DNA of 64,000 bases from Candidatus Zhuqueibacterota bacterium (GCA_029261995.1 JAJDAF010000039.1:343779-407778), one strand, 5' to 3'; counted from the stretch's first letter, positions 1 through 9,172 are shown. Program-made: numbers and translations. The notes: a model not told the origin generated them from the letters alone.

Positions 1-330
1 AGCGTCATCAGGCGGCTTGTTCACCGTTACGAGACTTCCACACGGTGACGGCACTCGATCACAAAAAAAAACCGAGTTATTACACCAAGTCGGAATTAGG
101 GGAGTTACCGATTTCAGCGTAATATAACTCGGTTTCTGTTCCATATTGCAACAACGATGCCAAAAGTGACCCGATTCAACATAAAGTATTATGTTAGAAA
201 AACTTAGGTCATTCTATGAAACAAATACAATATTCTTCCGGTGCGGTGGTGCATTTCATTCTGAACCCCCCGGTTTCAGAAGTGAACCCCTTGACTCCGA
301 ATCTGAGCCCGGGTTCGCAGGCACCAGCGG
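1..330. other. Intergenic region at the window edge, with a candidate terminator
   Basis: No credible gene is visible. The stretch contains an inverted repeat at 22-27/42-47 (CACCGT/ACGGTG) and a longer one at 69-83/119-134, described separately. It lies downstream of the minus-strand transporter that ends at 331. Confidence 0.5.
62..135 (-). terminator. Candidate rho-independent terminator
   Basis: AACCGAGTTATTAC at 70-83 pairs imperfectly (a 2-nt bulge) with GTAATATAACTCGGTT at 119-134. Read on the minus strand, the hairpin is followed by a run of nine T (complement of the A-run near 62-70). The loop is long, about 35 nt, but has its own short TCGG/CCGA pairing. It would end the transcript of the transporter gene about 200 bp upstream. 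Alternatively it is a remnant of a mobile element end. Confidence 0.45.
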
Positions 331-1662
331 CTACTGCTCGGCGGTCAGTCGCTTGTTCTCGCGGCCTATCCAAATGGCAAGCAGAAGCCAAACCGAAACC
401 AGCGCCAGGTTAAAAAGCGCAAAATGCATAGTCTGAAAAGACAAGAACTTCGTGCCAACGAAGACCAGCAAAGCCGAGAGCACATCGCCGGAGCGGTGAA
501 AGAAGGAATCGATTGCCTGCTTAGCCTTGTATTTTTCTTCTCGAGATGTGGGTAGGAAAAGGGCATGCCTGACGGTATTGTTCAGGCTGTAATCTGTCGA
601 ATTCTCGGCTGTTTTTGCCCACCTTACGAAATTCAGGAGTGGGTAGAAGGCAAGAAACATGTACCCTCCGAATGCTATAACCGGAAGAATCAGGATAGCA
701 ATACGAATTCCGAGGTACTTGATGATTCTCGAAACAAGAAACAGTTGAATGAGCATTACGGCGACGTTTACGATGGTAAAGAACTCAGCATAAAATTCGC
801 CGATGTATTCCTTGATCGAAAAGCCACCAGTAACGTCCTGAGCCGCTAACTTCTCGGCTGTCTCCTGGACCGTCCGCCCGAGAATGAACTCACCGGTGGT
901 ATTCACCCAGTTGAGCAACAGAATAAGAATCGCAATCATCAGCAAATACTTATTCTGAAAAACCAATTTGAAAGCGCCCTCCTTGCCAAGTGCATCATCG
1001 GGGGCAGCCTTCTTATCCTGGACATCGGCCCTATGAACGCCACCTTCCCTGGTATCGACAAGTTTTACCAGTAGCAGGCTGACCAAAAGGACGCCAGCCG
1101 CGATTAGCAGGAGCGGGTACAATCCAAAGATGTCAATCAGGAGCTTTGGCAGATAGCTGCCCGCAACCGCCCCGGCTGACCCTCCAAATGCGACGATAGC
1201 AAAAAGCCGCTTGCCTGCCTCAGGTGTATAGATGTCATTTGCGAATGACCACGCCTGCGCCACGCCCATGACGGCAAACATTCCGACCCAAACAAAAAAG
1301 ATAGCACCGAGGAAAGGAATATCGAATTGCGAGAGAAAATAGAAAGCCACCATACAGCCGGCAAAAAACACCGTTACATAGTCGATCAATCGGGTACGCG
1401 ACACTTTGCTTGCAAGCCAGGCATACCCTCGAACAGCCTGCGAAACAACCAAAACAATGGCGGCGGCCAGGTAGCTCTTCAGCTCCGCGCCACCACCGGC
1501 AAGTATCAGCGGCTCCCGTACGACTTTGGCAATGTAATAGGAGGTCAAGACCAGGAAAACAATTAACATCAGCAAAACGGCCGTCAATCCTTCCCCGGAC
1601 TTGACTTCGGCGAATAGGGCAAGGAATTTCTCCAAAATTGTTTTCTGATCGCGATTCTTCAT
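331..1662 (-). CDS. NTT/TlcA-like nucleotide transporter family membrane protein
   Basis: A 443-residue polytopic inner-membrane protein with about ten to twelve hydrophobic segments separated by short basic loops. Overall pattern and length resemble the ATP:ADP antiporter-like (NTT/Npt) branch of major-facilitator proteins. In intracellular bacteria and plastids that family exchanges ATP for ADP. Free-living bacteria carry homologues of unknown substrate, so the substrate here is not known. I chose the ATG at 1662, preceded by AAAAGAG, over the TTG two codons upstream. A charged cytoplasmic loop lies near residues 205-230, in the middle of the protein. The gene stands alone, with 254 bp of apparently non-coding DNA before it. 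Confidence 0.68.
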   Translation of the reverse strand: MKNRDQKTILEKFLALFAEVKSGEGLTAVLLMLIVFLVLTSYYIAKVVREPLILAGGGAELKSYLAAAIVLVVSQAVRGYAWLASKVSRTRLIDYVTVFFAGCMVAFYFLSQFDIPFLGAIFFVWVGMFAVMGVAQAWSFANDIYTPEAGKRLFAIVAFGGSAGAVAGSYLPKLLIDIFGLYPLLLIAAGVLLVSLLLVKLVDTREGGVHRADVQDKKAAPDDALGKEGAFKLVFQNKYLLMIAILILLLNWVNTTGEFILGRTVQETAEKLAAQDVTGGFSIKEYIGEFYAEFFTIVNVAVMLIQLFLVSRIIKYLGIRIAILILPVIAFGGYMFLAFYPLLNFVRWAKTAENSTDYSLNNTVRHALFLPTSREEKYKAKQAIDSFFHRSGDVLSALLVFVGTKFLSFQTMHFALFNLALVSVWLLLAIWIGRENKRLTAEQ

Positions 1663-1916
1663 AGACAACTCTTTTCAGTTTGGTTGTACAATTCCAGTGG
1701 CCAGCTTCTCAACAATTATGAACGGGCAAAGTATGTGAGTTAATTCCTGCCTTGATCTCAACCAGAGTCGCAGTGTAAATTCCGTGCGTCAGAAAGCGTG
1801 CTCTTGGACGAACAACACGCTCACGGTCAGAGAAGAGGAATAGAAAGAGATCCAATCAGCTTTGGACCGACCTCCCTGTCCGGCAGTCAGATGTCACGCG
1901 GCTTGTGTGGGCGCCA

Positions 1917-3488
1917 TCAGTTCAAAGAAAACTGCTGGTCAATTCCCACAGTGATGCCCAAGCCACGGTCGCCGCGCACCGGCAAGGCGAAGTCTATACG
2001 CCCAACCCGGGAGCTGGGCGATTTTGTGTAACCGAGGCGCAAACCAACTCCCATGCTTATGTTCATGTCCGCAAAACTTACCTGCTGCGATTCCTGCCAG
2101 ACATGGCCGGCATCCGCAAACACAACGCCCCCGATCGCAACGGTCAAGATATTCAACGATGTGAAAATGCGATCTTCCAGATTGAGCAAGAGCCGCTTGT
2201 TGCCGGGAAACTGCCGCGCCGGAAATCCCCTAAGGCCGGAATCGCCACCCAGGACAAACGGTATTTCTTCGGTATCCGTTGCATAGCCAAACTCAGCATT
2301 GAGTGCGAGCGTCTGCCAGCCCATGATCTTGTTGTAGTAGCGCAAGCGCAGGCTCAAGAGGGTCTCCTTCTCGAAGAATGTCTGGAACGCCGCGGTAGCA
2401 AAAAGATACTGGCCTGCTACAATCTGGTAAGCCTGGTGACGCGCCAACAGCAGTTCAAAGCGCTTGACGCCATTCGGAGCCGGCAGACCGGTTCTCCCCA
2501 GACTGACCGTCGTGATGCTGCCAAGCGTGATGTCTTCGGTTTTGAGAAAACGGTCGATTCGGGTCTCCTCTGCGAAAGCAAGACGCTCTACACGCAACCG
2601 AGCGGTCGTACGATGGATCAATTCATTCTCCGGAAGCAATCTTACCGTGCCGGGCACCTGAGTGAATGTTCGGTCCTGAAATTGGTAGGCAAGCCGTGCT
2701 CTGACCTTGCGGTACCGGGGACCGAACGCTCGCTCCGCAGCCAAACGCAAACTGTTCACCTGGCGCCTAAAACGATTGGACTCCAGGCCGGCGCTGAATT
2801 CACGTCTGACTCTGTCGCTGCCGGCGCCTTCAATCGTCCATGACCATTTTGTGTCCGGCGAAAAGAAAGGCCGCACGATCTGCCCTGAAGACAAGCGGTC
2901 AAACGGGCCATCCACGAACCTCCCTTCAGCCGTCCAGCGGCTATCGAAGAGCTGGGGATCGCGATACCTGAACGATAGCGTCGTACCTTCGTGACGCTCG
3001 TGACTGGCTTCAGCGAACAATTGCTTGCCATAGCCCAGAAGGTTGAACTCCTCCAGTGCACCGCCAAAAATTGTGCGTCCACCGCCGCTACTCAGAATTG
3101 TCGAGGTGAGAGTGGTCCACTGATCGGTGGTTGCGACCGTGACATCGACAGAATCGGCTTGGCTGGAATCGATTGCGATGCTGACCGCGCCAAGGTATGG
3201 CAATCGGCGCAAACGCCGCTCGCTCTCGTCGATCAGCTCGAGATCAAGGTTCTGTCCTTCACGAAACAGGAACTCCCTGCGAATGACGCTTTCTTTGGTA
3301 GTAATATGCAGGGCATTTGCCCAGCGGTAGAAGAATTCGGGTCGTCTGGTGATCTCAGGAAAAACATCACCCCTGGTCACCTGAATAGACCGAATTGTGC
3401 GGGCGCCAGGCGCGGTAACCTGGGCAAGTACTCCAGATGCCCGAAACGGAATCAAGAGCACAACGATGAGGCAGACCCAACCGTTCAT
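1917..3488 (-). CDS. Omp85-superfamily outer membrane protein with a single POTRA domain
   Basis: A 523-residue protein with a signal peptide (about residues 1-23, ending at LAQ). One POTRA-like domain follows (about 30-105, including the FREGQNLD and RRLPYLGAV stretches), then a long beta-barrel. The barrel contains GGDSGLRGFPARQFPG near residue 425, matching the conserved (V/L)RGF loop motif of Omp85 barrels, and ends in alternating hydrophobic strands with a terminal FSLN. BamA has five POTRA domains and TamA three, so this is neither. It is a small Omp85/surface-antigen barrel that may insert or secrete one partner, or act in lipid transport. A Bacteroidota-like promoter lies 116 bp upstream. 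Confidence 0.8.
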   Translation of the reverse strand: MNGWVCLIVVLLIPFRASGVLAQVTAPGARTIRSIQVTRGDVFPEITRRPEFFYRWANALHITTKESVIRREFLFREGQNLDLELIDESERRLRRLPYLGAVSIAIDSSQADSVDVTVATTDQWTTLTSTILSSGGGRTIFGGALEEFNLLGYGKQLFAEASHERHEGTTLSFRYRDPQLFDSRWTAEGRFVDGPFDRLSSGQIVRPFFSPDTKWSWTIEGAGSDRVRREFSAGLESNRFRRQVNSLRLAAERAFGPRYRKVRARLAYQFQDRTFTQVPGTVRLLPENELIHRTTARLRVERLAFAEETRIDRFLKTEDITLGSITTVSLGRTGLPAPNGVKRFELLLARHQAYQIVAGQYLFATAAFQTFFEKETLLSLRLRYYNKIMGWQTLALNAEFGYATDTEEIPFVLGGDSGLRGFPARQFPGNKRLLLNLEDRIFTSLNILTVAIGGVVFADAGHVWQESQQVSFADMNISMGVGLRLGYTKSPSSRVGRIDFALPVRGDRGLGITVGIDQQFSLN

Positions 3489-3603
3489 TTGTCTCTTCAG
3501 GCTCTTTTCTGGACATCGTGAAAGGTGATGTTTCAGCGCAACAAAGCGGTCTTTGCAACCGAGGATTGCAGGTATACCTAACTCTCCTTCCTTATTTGCA
3601 AAG

Positions 3604-3633
3604 CAAAGTTAGCCGATTTAGTACAAAACGCAA
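3604..3633 (-). promoter_or_regulatory. Bacteroidota-type promoter for the Omp85 gene
   Basis: On the minus strand, TTG (3633-3631) is separated by exactly 19 bp from TAACTTTG (3611-3604). This fits the TTG-N19/20-TAnnTTTG consensus of the primary sigma factor in Bacteroidota. It lies 116 bp before the ATG at 3488. Confidence 0.6.
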
Positions 3634-3680
3634 GAAAAATGTCCGCGTCTGTTGCTTGCAGGAATAGCCGTTGAATGTAC

Positions 3681-3710
3681 TTGTATGTTAACAGATGAAA
3701 GCCTAATTTG
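3681..3710 (+). promoter_or_regulatory. Candidate promoter for the secreted protease
   Basis: TTG at 3681-3683 is followed after 20 bp by TAATTTG at 3704-3710, a near match to TTG-N19/20-TAnnTTTG. It lies 31 bp before the ATG at 3742, with AAGGGAC as ribosome binding site in between. It diverges from the promoter at 3604-3633. Confidence 0.45.
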
Positions 3711-3741
3711 AGCACTTACCTGAACTACTGAAGGGACTCAC

Positions 3742-5787
3742 ATGCTAAGACCCGCACAATGGATTGCAACGGCAAGTGCAATATGCGCTTATCTCATCGT
3801 TTCCACCCCAATTTTCGCTCAGACCAACAACTCTCAAAAACTCGACCCGCAACTGTCGCACGCCAAGATCAGCAGGGCGTTACTGGCTGCAGTCCAGCCT
3901 GACGGCAAAGCTACCGTTGAAAGACGGGCACGCGCAAACTCGACCGTCAATATCGATGACAAAGGCCGAGCACATGTTTTTCTGTACGCCGAGATGACTG
4001 CATCCAGGCTCGACATTCTGCGCTCGCTCGGGGCGTCTATAGAAATCGTCCAGCCTGCAACCAAGACGACGCAGGCCAGAGTACCCCTCGACCGCTTGAG
4101 GGCGATTGCGCAACTGGACTTTATCGAGTCCATGCGTCCAGCCGACCGGGCCGTGGTGTTCACCGGCAGCGTGACGACCGAAGGAGATACCCTGCTGGGG
4201 GCGCAACAGGTGCGGTCTGCAAATGACGTAGATGGTGACGGTGTTCGGATAGGTGTCATTTCGGATGGCGTGGACAGTCGGCAGCAAGCGCAGTTCACTT
4301 TGGATCTGCCAAACGCCATCGACATCAATCCTGCGTTGCCTGGCGGAGGAGACGAAGGAACAGCTATGCTGGAGATCATTCATGATCTGGCGGCGGGCGC
4401 CCAGCTGGCGTTTTCCAGCGCACAGACCAGCGTGGAAATGGTCGAAGCCATCGACTATCTGACCAACGACGCTTTTGCCGGGGCGGGCTGCCAGGTCATT
4501 GTCGATGATTTGGGTTTCCTGAGCCAGCCCATGTTTGAGGACGGCCCAATCGCTGACGCAGTTGAGCAGGCAGTAGCTCGGGGCGTGACCTACATCACAG
4601 CCGTCGGCAATCAGGCCACCGCTCATTACGAAAGTGAGTACACGCCTGGCCTGCTAACCATCGACGGACAGCCACGGATCGTACATGATTTCGGCACGGC
4701 CATAGGTGGCGGTCCAGATTTCGGCCAGGAGATTTTTGTACCTGGCGGTGGCAGCGTGACGGTGATTCTGCAGTGGAGCGACCCCTTCAACAACCCACTC
4801 AACGACTACGACCTCATTATCATGGACCAAACGCTGACACGAATTCTCGCTATCAGTGAGGAAACGCAGTCCGGACAAAGCGGGCAACCCCCGATAGAAA
4901 TCGCAACGGTGGAGAACAACACCTCCAGTGAGCTTCGGGTCAGCGTGGTCATCCGAAACCTCAATGCCCAGGCCAGGACGCTGGAAATGCACTACAGCGG
5001 TTTGTTCCGGCTACAGGAGTTCAACACGCCTGCCGGCAGCATTGTCCCTGGGCAACAATCTGCCAACGGCACCATCTCCGTCGGCGCTATCAATGTAAAC
5101 GACCCAGGCGCTGACACGATCGAGCCATTCAGCTCCATTGGGCCAGCCGCGATTCATTTTCCCAGACGTGAGGACCGATCCAAACCGGATCTGGTTGCCG
5201 TGGACGGGAATCTCATCACCGGGGCAGGTGGCTTTGGCAGCATCTTCGGAAATCAGCGGCGGTTTTTCGGCACATCTGCGGCGGGACCACATGTGGCGGG
5301 AGTGGCTGCGCTCTTGCTGGAGCGCAATCCCGACCTTTCCCCATCGCAGGTGCGAGCAGCGCTGGCAGGGACGGCTGAGGATCTTGGTGAACCAGGGCAA
5401 GATTTTGTCTACGGGGCAGGCCTAATCGATGCGACCAGAGCATTCGAGGTGATCGGCACGGAGACCGGATCATCGTCGCTCGAGCTTGCACTGAGTTACC
5501 CCAACCCATTTGACCCGGCACAGCACGCTTCTGTCACCGTCGATTTCTCAAATCAGGAACTAGCCAGCGTCAAGCTCGAAATCCTAAATACATTGGGGCA
5601 GCGGGTGGAGACTATTTTGAACACGGAAGGGTTGTTGGTGATTGGCCCGGGTCAGGCCATCTGGGACGGCAGAAATGAAGACGGTCGGCTGATGCCAAGT
5701 GGTATTTACTTTTACCGTCTGACGGCTGGCTCGAAAAGCAAGACGAGGAAGCTTGCACTTATCTGGGGCTGGGCCTCCATCCAGTAA
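3742..5787 (+). CDS. Secreted sedolisin-like (S8/S53) serine peptidase with a T9SS-type C-terminal domain
   Basis: 681 residues: signal peptide (1-27), a propeptide-like region (about 30-140), and a subtilisin-fold catalytic domain (about 150-565). Asp175 sits in GVISDGVD and Ser512 in GTSAAGPHVAG. Where subtilisins have the catalytic His, the sequence reads GDEGTAMLEIIHD, so Glu205 replaces it. VDDLGF (Asp255/256) stands where subtilisin has its oxyanion Asn. Glu/Asp/Ser with an oxyanion Asp is the sedolisin arrangement, so this is an S53-like enzyme. A beta-sandwich of the pre-peptidase type is inserted at about 320-420. The C-terminus (about 590-681, with SYPNPFDPAQ and GIYFYRL) is a FlgD-like/type-A sorting domain, suggesting export by type IX secretion and surface attachment or release. 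Confidence 0.85.
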   Translation: MLRPAQWIATASAICAYLIVSTPIFAQTNNSQKLDPQLSHAKISRALLAAVQPDGKATVERRARANSTVNIDDKGRAHVFLYAEMTASRLDILRSLGASIEIVQPATKTTQARVPLDRLRAIAQLDFIESMRPADRAVVFTGSVTTEGDTLLGAQQVRSANDVDGDGVRIGVISDGVDSRQQAQFTLDLPNAIDINPALPGGGDEGTAMLEIIHDLAAGAQLAFSSAQTSVEMVEAIDYLTNDAFAGAGCQVIVDDLGFLSQPMFEDGPIADAVEQAVARGVTYITAVGNQATAHYESEYTPGLLTIDGQPRIVHDFGTAIGGGPDFGQEIFVPGGGSVTVILQWSDPFNNPLNDYDLIIMDQTLTRILAISEETQSGQSGQPPIEIATVENNTSSELRVSVVIRNLNAQARTLEMHYSGLFRLQEFNTPAGSIVPGQQSANGTISVGAINVNDPGADTIEPFSSIGPAAIHFPRREDRSKPDLVAVDGNLITGAGGFGSIFGNQRRFFGTSAAGPHVAGVAALLLERNPDLSPSQVRAALAGTAEDLGEPGQDFVYGAGLIDATRAFEVIGTETGSSSLELALSYPNPFDPAQHASVTVDFSNQELASVKLEILNTLGQRVETILNTEGLLVIGPGQAIWDGRNEDGRLMPSGIYFYRLTAGSKSKTRKLALIWGWASIQ

Positions 5788-5793
5788 CAAGAA

Positions 5794-5832
5794 AGCCGGA
5801 CAATCTCTCTATTCAAGAGAGGCCGCCCGGCT
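5794..5832. terminator. Hairpin between convergent genes
   Basis: Outer arms AGCCGG (5794-5799) and CCGGCT (5827-5832) enclose a perfect CTCTCT/AGAGAG stem with a 5-nt loop. It lies just after the protease stop and before the end of the convergent minus-strand gene. No T-run follows, so factor-assisted or two-way termination is likely. Confidence 0.5.
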
Positions 5833-5855
5833 GTTCGTGAAGAGTATCTCGAAGC

Positions 5856-6812
5856 TTATCGTAGAAGCGTCATCTCTTTGACGTTGGTGAAGTCATGGGT
5901 GCTGATGCGGTAATAGTAAATGCCATTCGGCAGACGGCTCGCATCGAAATCTACGACGTGGTCGCCTGCAGGTCGCGTTTCGCTATCAAGCAAGAGCGCC
6001 ACCTGCTGTCCCCTGAGGTTGAACACGCTCATCGATACTTCGGCTTGAGAGGCAAGGGAGAACCGAATTCTCGTAGTCGGGTTGAACGGATTTGGATAAT
6101 TCTGATAAAGCAGGGGCTGCTCCGGCAAAGTCGGACGCGTGGCCACGCTGGTCACCAGCGACGACACCTCCGCCAAATCGAGCAGCAGGCCATCTCCCTG
6201 ATTAAAGGTCGTGTTGACACGCTCACGAAACGCAACAAAAATGTCCTGGCCGGCAAATTCCTCCAGCGACAGGCTGTACTTCCGCCACTCGTTGCTGGAT
6301 GCACTGTCGAACACCACAGCGAACAGCGTTGTGTCAAAGGAAGCGATGCTGTCTGCGTCAGTCCTCGAGACCAAGATCTCAAAATTCTCAACAAACGCGA
6401 AGACGTAGCGTAGCTGAAATTTCAGCGAGTCACCCACCTCCACAGAGGCAATCTGAGGGGTGATCAGCCATTGGTCGGTCTGCTGATCCGTCGTAAAATT
6501 GCTGTCGGCATCGCCAGTGGCCCAAGATGCCAATGCAACAAAGTCTCCGCCACCTGGAGGACTATCCACTGTAATGTCATCCTCAAATCCAGGGACAACG
6601 GAGCCTACTTGCGCTCTGCGCCACCCCAGGCCATCAAACTCGGTAATCTTTTTCCATCCCGCGGGCGGGAAAGTATCCCCTTCAAAAGACTCAACAGGTA
6701 ACAACCCGGCCAGTGCGGCTCCGTCAGTGCTTCGTTTCTGTGCAACAGAAATGTCCAGTAAGAAAATGCCAAGACATGCTGCCACAACCCAAAATTGAAT
6801 TCTCCTAATCAT
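5856..6812 (-). CDS. Secreted choice-of-anchor-J/cleaved-adhesin-like protein with a T9SS sorting domain
   Basis: 318 residues from the ATG at 6812: signal peptide (1-24, ending SVAQ), then a jelly-roll domain with the features of cleaved adhesin/MAM-like domains (ESFEGDTFPPAGW near the start, WLITPQI in the middle, about residues 40-215). The C-terminal domain of about 85 residues contains NYPNPFNPTT and GIYYYRI and ends KEMTLLR, typical of type IX cargo. An upstream in-frame start at 6869 would add 19 residues before the signal peptide and is less likely. Paralogous to the next gene upstream (6873-7808), so this looks like a local duplication. Probably binds ligand or carbohydrate at the surface; no catalytic residues are visible. 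Confidence 0.78.
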   Translation of the reverse strand: MIRRIQFWVVAACLGIFLLDISVAQKRSTDGAALAGLLPVESFEGDTFPPAGWKKITEFDGLGWRRAQVGSVVPGFEDDITVDSPPGGGDFVALASWATGDADSNFTTDQQTDQWLITPQIASVEVGDSLKFQLRYVFAFVENFEILVSRTDADSIASFDTTLFAVVFDSASSNEWRKYSLSLEEFAGQDIFVAFRERVNTTFNQGDGLLLDLAEVSSLVTSVATRPTLPEQPLLYQNYPNPFNPTTRIRFSLASQAEVSMSVFNLRGQQVALLLDSETRPAGDHVVDFDASRLPNGIYYYRISTHDFTNVKEMTLLR

Positions 6813-6872
6813 AATCGACTGTGATTCCACTCCTAATCTGTGATCAATTTGTTCCTGTCTCGCAAGCACCTA

Positions 6873-7808
6873 TCAGCGCAAGAGTGTCATCTTCTTGATC
6901 GCCGAGAACTCGCCTGCTTGAATTTGATAGTAGTAAATACCGTTGGACAACCCTCTCGCATCATAAGTCAGCTTGTGACGACCCGCAGGCAGTTGCTCGC
7001 CTTCAAGAGGAACCGCCACCTCCTGCCCCAAAATATTGAAGACCTTCAAAGTGACGTCGGATGCCCGGGGCAGCGAAAAAGCAATCTGAGTTGAGGGATT
7101 GAAAGGATTCGGGTAATTCTGCAACAACTCGAACTGCTGAGGGATAGCTGAACTGGCGACACTCGTGACCTGCCGGGTGATGCTAAAATGGTCAACCCAG
7201 ACGGCGTCCGAGTTTTTTCCAGTCAGCCCGCCATCTTCAATAAGGTAGTTGACGGCGATAAAAATGTCTGCGCCGGCAAAGCCGGACAGGTCAAATGTGT
7301 AAAGGTGATACTCTTCAACCGGCCCATCCACCTTGAAGGAATCAATCAGGCTGGTGAAGCTTTGCAAGGCTGAGTCCGTCGTTGACACGTAGACCCGAAG
7401 TGTGTCTTTGTAAACGCCATCCGGAGCGCCGGCGTAGAATGACAACTCGTCGCCGGGCTCGATGCCTGCGAGCACCGGACTGATGAGCCACTCGTCAATC
7501 AAGCCATTCGAATTGGCGCCTTCAAAATTGCTAAACCAGAAATGACTGCCCGCCTGCGCGGTGACAGATGCGACCTCCACTCCATTCACATCCACAAATT
7601 GTGCAACATCGACATAAGCAAAGCTCTCGGCAAGTGTATCCACGGCGTCTGAACTGCCGTCATTGTTGATGACTCGCCATCCGGCCGGCGCTTCAGGGGC
7701 ATCGAAGATTTCCTCCCACTTCGGCTCATCCTGGCCATAGCCAACGCTGGCAATAAGGATGAAGACCATGAACAGTGCTAACGGCGAATTTGCGAAGACT
7801 CGTCTCAT
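6873..7808 (-). CDS. Secreted choice-of-anchor-J-like protein with a T9SS sorting domain
   Basis: 311 residues from the ATG at 7808. The signal peptide ends at about residue 26 (SVGYGQ). The jelly-roll domain (about 30-215) opens with EEIFDAPEAPAGWRVINNDG and includes DEWLISPVL, the hallmark core of choice-of-anchor-J/cleaved-adhesin domains. The C-terminal sorting domain has NYPNPFNPST and GIYYYQI and ends KKMTLLR. The 60-bp gap to the downstream paralogue suggests co-transcription. Expected on the cell surface or released; the ligand is unknown. Confidence 0.78.
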   Translation of the reverse strand: MRRVFANSPLALFMVFILIASVGYGQDEPKWEEIFDAPEAPAGWRVINNDGSSDAVDTLAESFAYVDVAQFVDVNGVEVASVTAQAGSHFWFSNFEGANSNGLIDEWLISPVLAGIEPGDELSFYAGAPDGVYKDTLRVYVSTTDSALQSFTSLIDSFKVDGPVEEYHLYTFDLSGFAGADIFIAVNYLIEDGGLTGKNSDAVWVDHFSITRQVTSVASSAIPQQFELLQNYPNPFNPSTQIAFSLPRASDVTLKVFNILGQEVAVPLEGEQLPAGRHKLTYDARGLSNGIYYYQIQAGEFSAIKKMTLLR

Positions 7809-7875
7809 AACCTTGGTTTCACATTGACGATTCGAATGCTTGCGGGGCACCTACAACCTACTACCCGGGCGGGCG

Positions 7876-8532
7876 TCAAGTTTCATTACCCATGACACTT
7901 TGCAGGATTTCATCATAAATCCGGTGGTTGCCAGAAAACTCGATAATCTCGCAAGAGAGGTTATTCTGGCGCACAAATTCTCTTTGCTGCTCTACATGAC
8001 CTTTAGGAACAAACTCGTCATCATCTCCGATGACAATCCTGGTCCTGATCTGTCTAAAGGGCCGGAGATCGATTGCCTTGACCACGACCTCTCTGGGATA
8101 CAAACCTCCCCAAAGAACCAACTCTTTTGCTCGGACCTGACCCTTCTGTATCCAGCGGCATGCAGTCGCTGTACCTTGTGAGAAGCCGAACACCCCGACA
8201 TCGACACCAGCCCTCGGCAGCTTGGCCATAACGTCGGACAGAACCGCATCCAGATAGTCGATGTAGTCATCGATTTCATCATTCCGCGCTTCGCTGGTCA
8301 TCCAACTTGCGCCAATCCTTCCGGAGACACCGCTAAGGTAAAACCTGGACAGTCCTTCCGGCGCCACAATCAAACGTCCTGGTCGCGAGACCGTTTTGAA
8401 ATATTCGAGAAACTGGACGGCCAAGTGCCCATAGCCATGCAGGACAAACCATACTTGCTCAACATCGGGACCGCAATTTCCGAGCAGGCAGTATCTGCCC
8501 GTGCGTTGAACTTTGATTGACACGGTTTCCAC
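7876..8532 (-). CDS. Alpha/beta hydrolase (esterase/phospholipase type)
   Basis: About 218 residues. The nucleophile elbow is GFSQGTA, preceded by WFVLHGYG (oxyanion region); GDDDEFVP carries the probable acid and FSGNHRIY the probable catalytic His. This is the carboxylesterase/phospholipase layout of small cytoplasmic hydrolases. The open frame extends upstream to 8703, but that part overlaps the DUF427 gene, so the real start must be near the end of that gene. I chose the GTG at 8532, 13 nt after GAGGATAG; a GTG at 8523 is also possible. Probably co-transcribed with the DUF427 gene. Substrate unknown. Confidence 0.7.
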   Translation of the reverse strand: METVSIKVQRTGRYCLLGNCGPDVEQVWFVLHGYGHLAVQFLEYFKTVSRPGRLIVAPEGLSRFYLSGVSGRIGASWMTSEARNDEIDDYIDYLDAVLSDVMAKLPRAGVDVGVFGFSQGTATACRWIQKGQVRAKELVLWGGLYPREVVVKAIDLRPFRQIRTRIVIGDDDEFVPKGHVEQQREFVRQNNLSCEIIEFSGNHRIYDEILQSVMGNET

Positions 8533-8549
8533 GTTGGGCTCTACTATCC

Positions 8550-8834
8550 TCAGTCCTCCACCTCGACTCCGCGCCAAAATGCAACGTAGCCCAGGATATT
8601 CTTCGCGGCATCTTTGGGCTCCAGGTAGGTCCAGGCTGCATCGACGTTGACCTGTCCTTCGACTTTGAGGTGGAAGTATTGTGCCGTTCCCTTCCACGAG
8701 CATATCGTTTGGGTATTGCTTTCCTGAAAAAACTCTCTATTTATGGAGTCAGGCGGGAAGTATTTGTTTCCCTCAACAATTTCGACAGATTTGCTCTCGG
8801 CCAGAATCTTGCCGTTCCAGATGGCTCTTGCCAT
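8550..8834 (-). CDS. DUF427 domain protein
   Basis: 94 residues from the ATG at 8834, the usual length for this family. Typical features: MARAIWNGKILAES at the start, EGNKYFPPDSIN, and CSWKGTAQYFHL followed by AAWTYLEPKDAAKNI and GYVAFWRGVEVED at the end. DUF427 proteins form a small beta-tent fold and have no agreed function. The stop codon lies 17 bp before the hydrolase start, so the two are probably one transcript. TTAGGAGAG lies about 15 nt upstream of the start. The frame stays open to 8918, but the extra residues do not resemble the family. Confidence 0.8.
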   Translation of the reverse strand: MARAIWNGKILAESKSVEIVEGNKYFPPDSINREFFQESNTQTICSWKGTAQYFHLKVEGQVNVDAAWTYLEPKDAAKNILGYVAFWRGVEVED

Positions 8835-9040
8835 GTTTTTGGCTCTCCTAAGCTTCTTAACTTCGTTGGCATTTTCGGACCTAAGTTTAACGATCTGAAT
8901 CAACAAATCCAAGCACAAGATTGCGTGTTACATTTCTGCCACGCATGCGGTCAGACCGCAACTTTGCGATGTCGTACACGTCTAAGAGGCAGATCAACAG
9001 TCAATTTCAAAGATTGTATTCCCGAAGGAGCAAGAAGAAA

Positions 9041-9172
9041 ATGCTTACGATAGTTGGATCTTCACTGGTCATGCTGTCAGCGGCGGCGTACGCGCTGTAT
9101 CTGTGGCGCAATGAAGACCGAAGGCAAGAATGGCGGCGAGTTTCGCGCGCCACCTGGAAACGCGCTGGATAG
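9041..9172 (+). CDS. Small YtxH-like single-pass membrane protein
   Basis: A 43-residue protein starting at the ATG at 9041, preceded at 9025-9030 by AAGGAG. It has one hydrophobic segment (about residues 1-21, TIVGSSLVMLSAAAYALYLW) followed by a basic tail (RRQEWRRVSRATWKRAG). This resembles the N-terminal anchor of YtxH-like envelope stress proteins but is much shorter. A strong terminator directly after the stop supports a real, separate short transcript. The frame is open from 8921, but the ribosome binding site favours the later start. Confidence 0.6.
   Translation: MLTIVGSSLVMLSAAAYALYLWRNEDRRQEWRRVSRATWKRAG

Noticed and set aside
1905..2843. Plus-strand open frame of 312 codons
   Set aside because: Antisense to the Omp85-type gene, which has a signal peptide, motif and promoter.
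3880..4626. Minus-strand open frame of 248 codons
   Set aside because: Antisense to the protease catalytic domain with all expected motifs.
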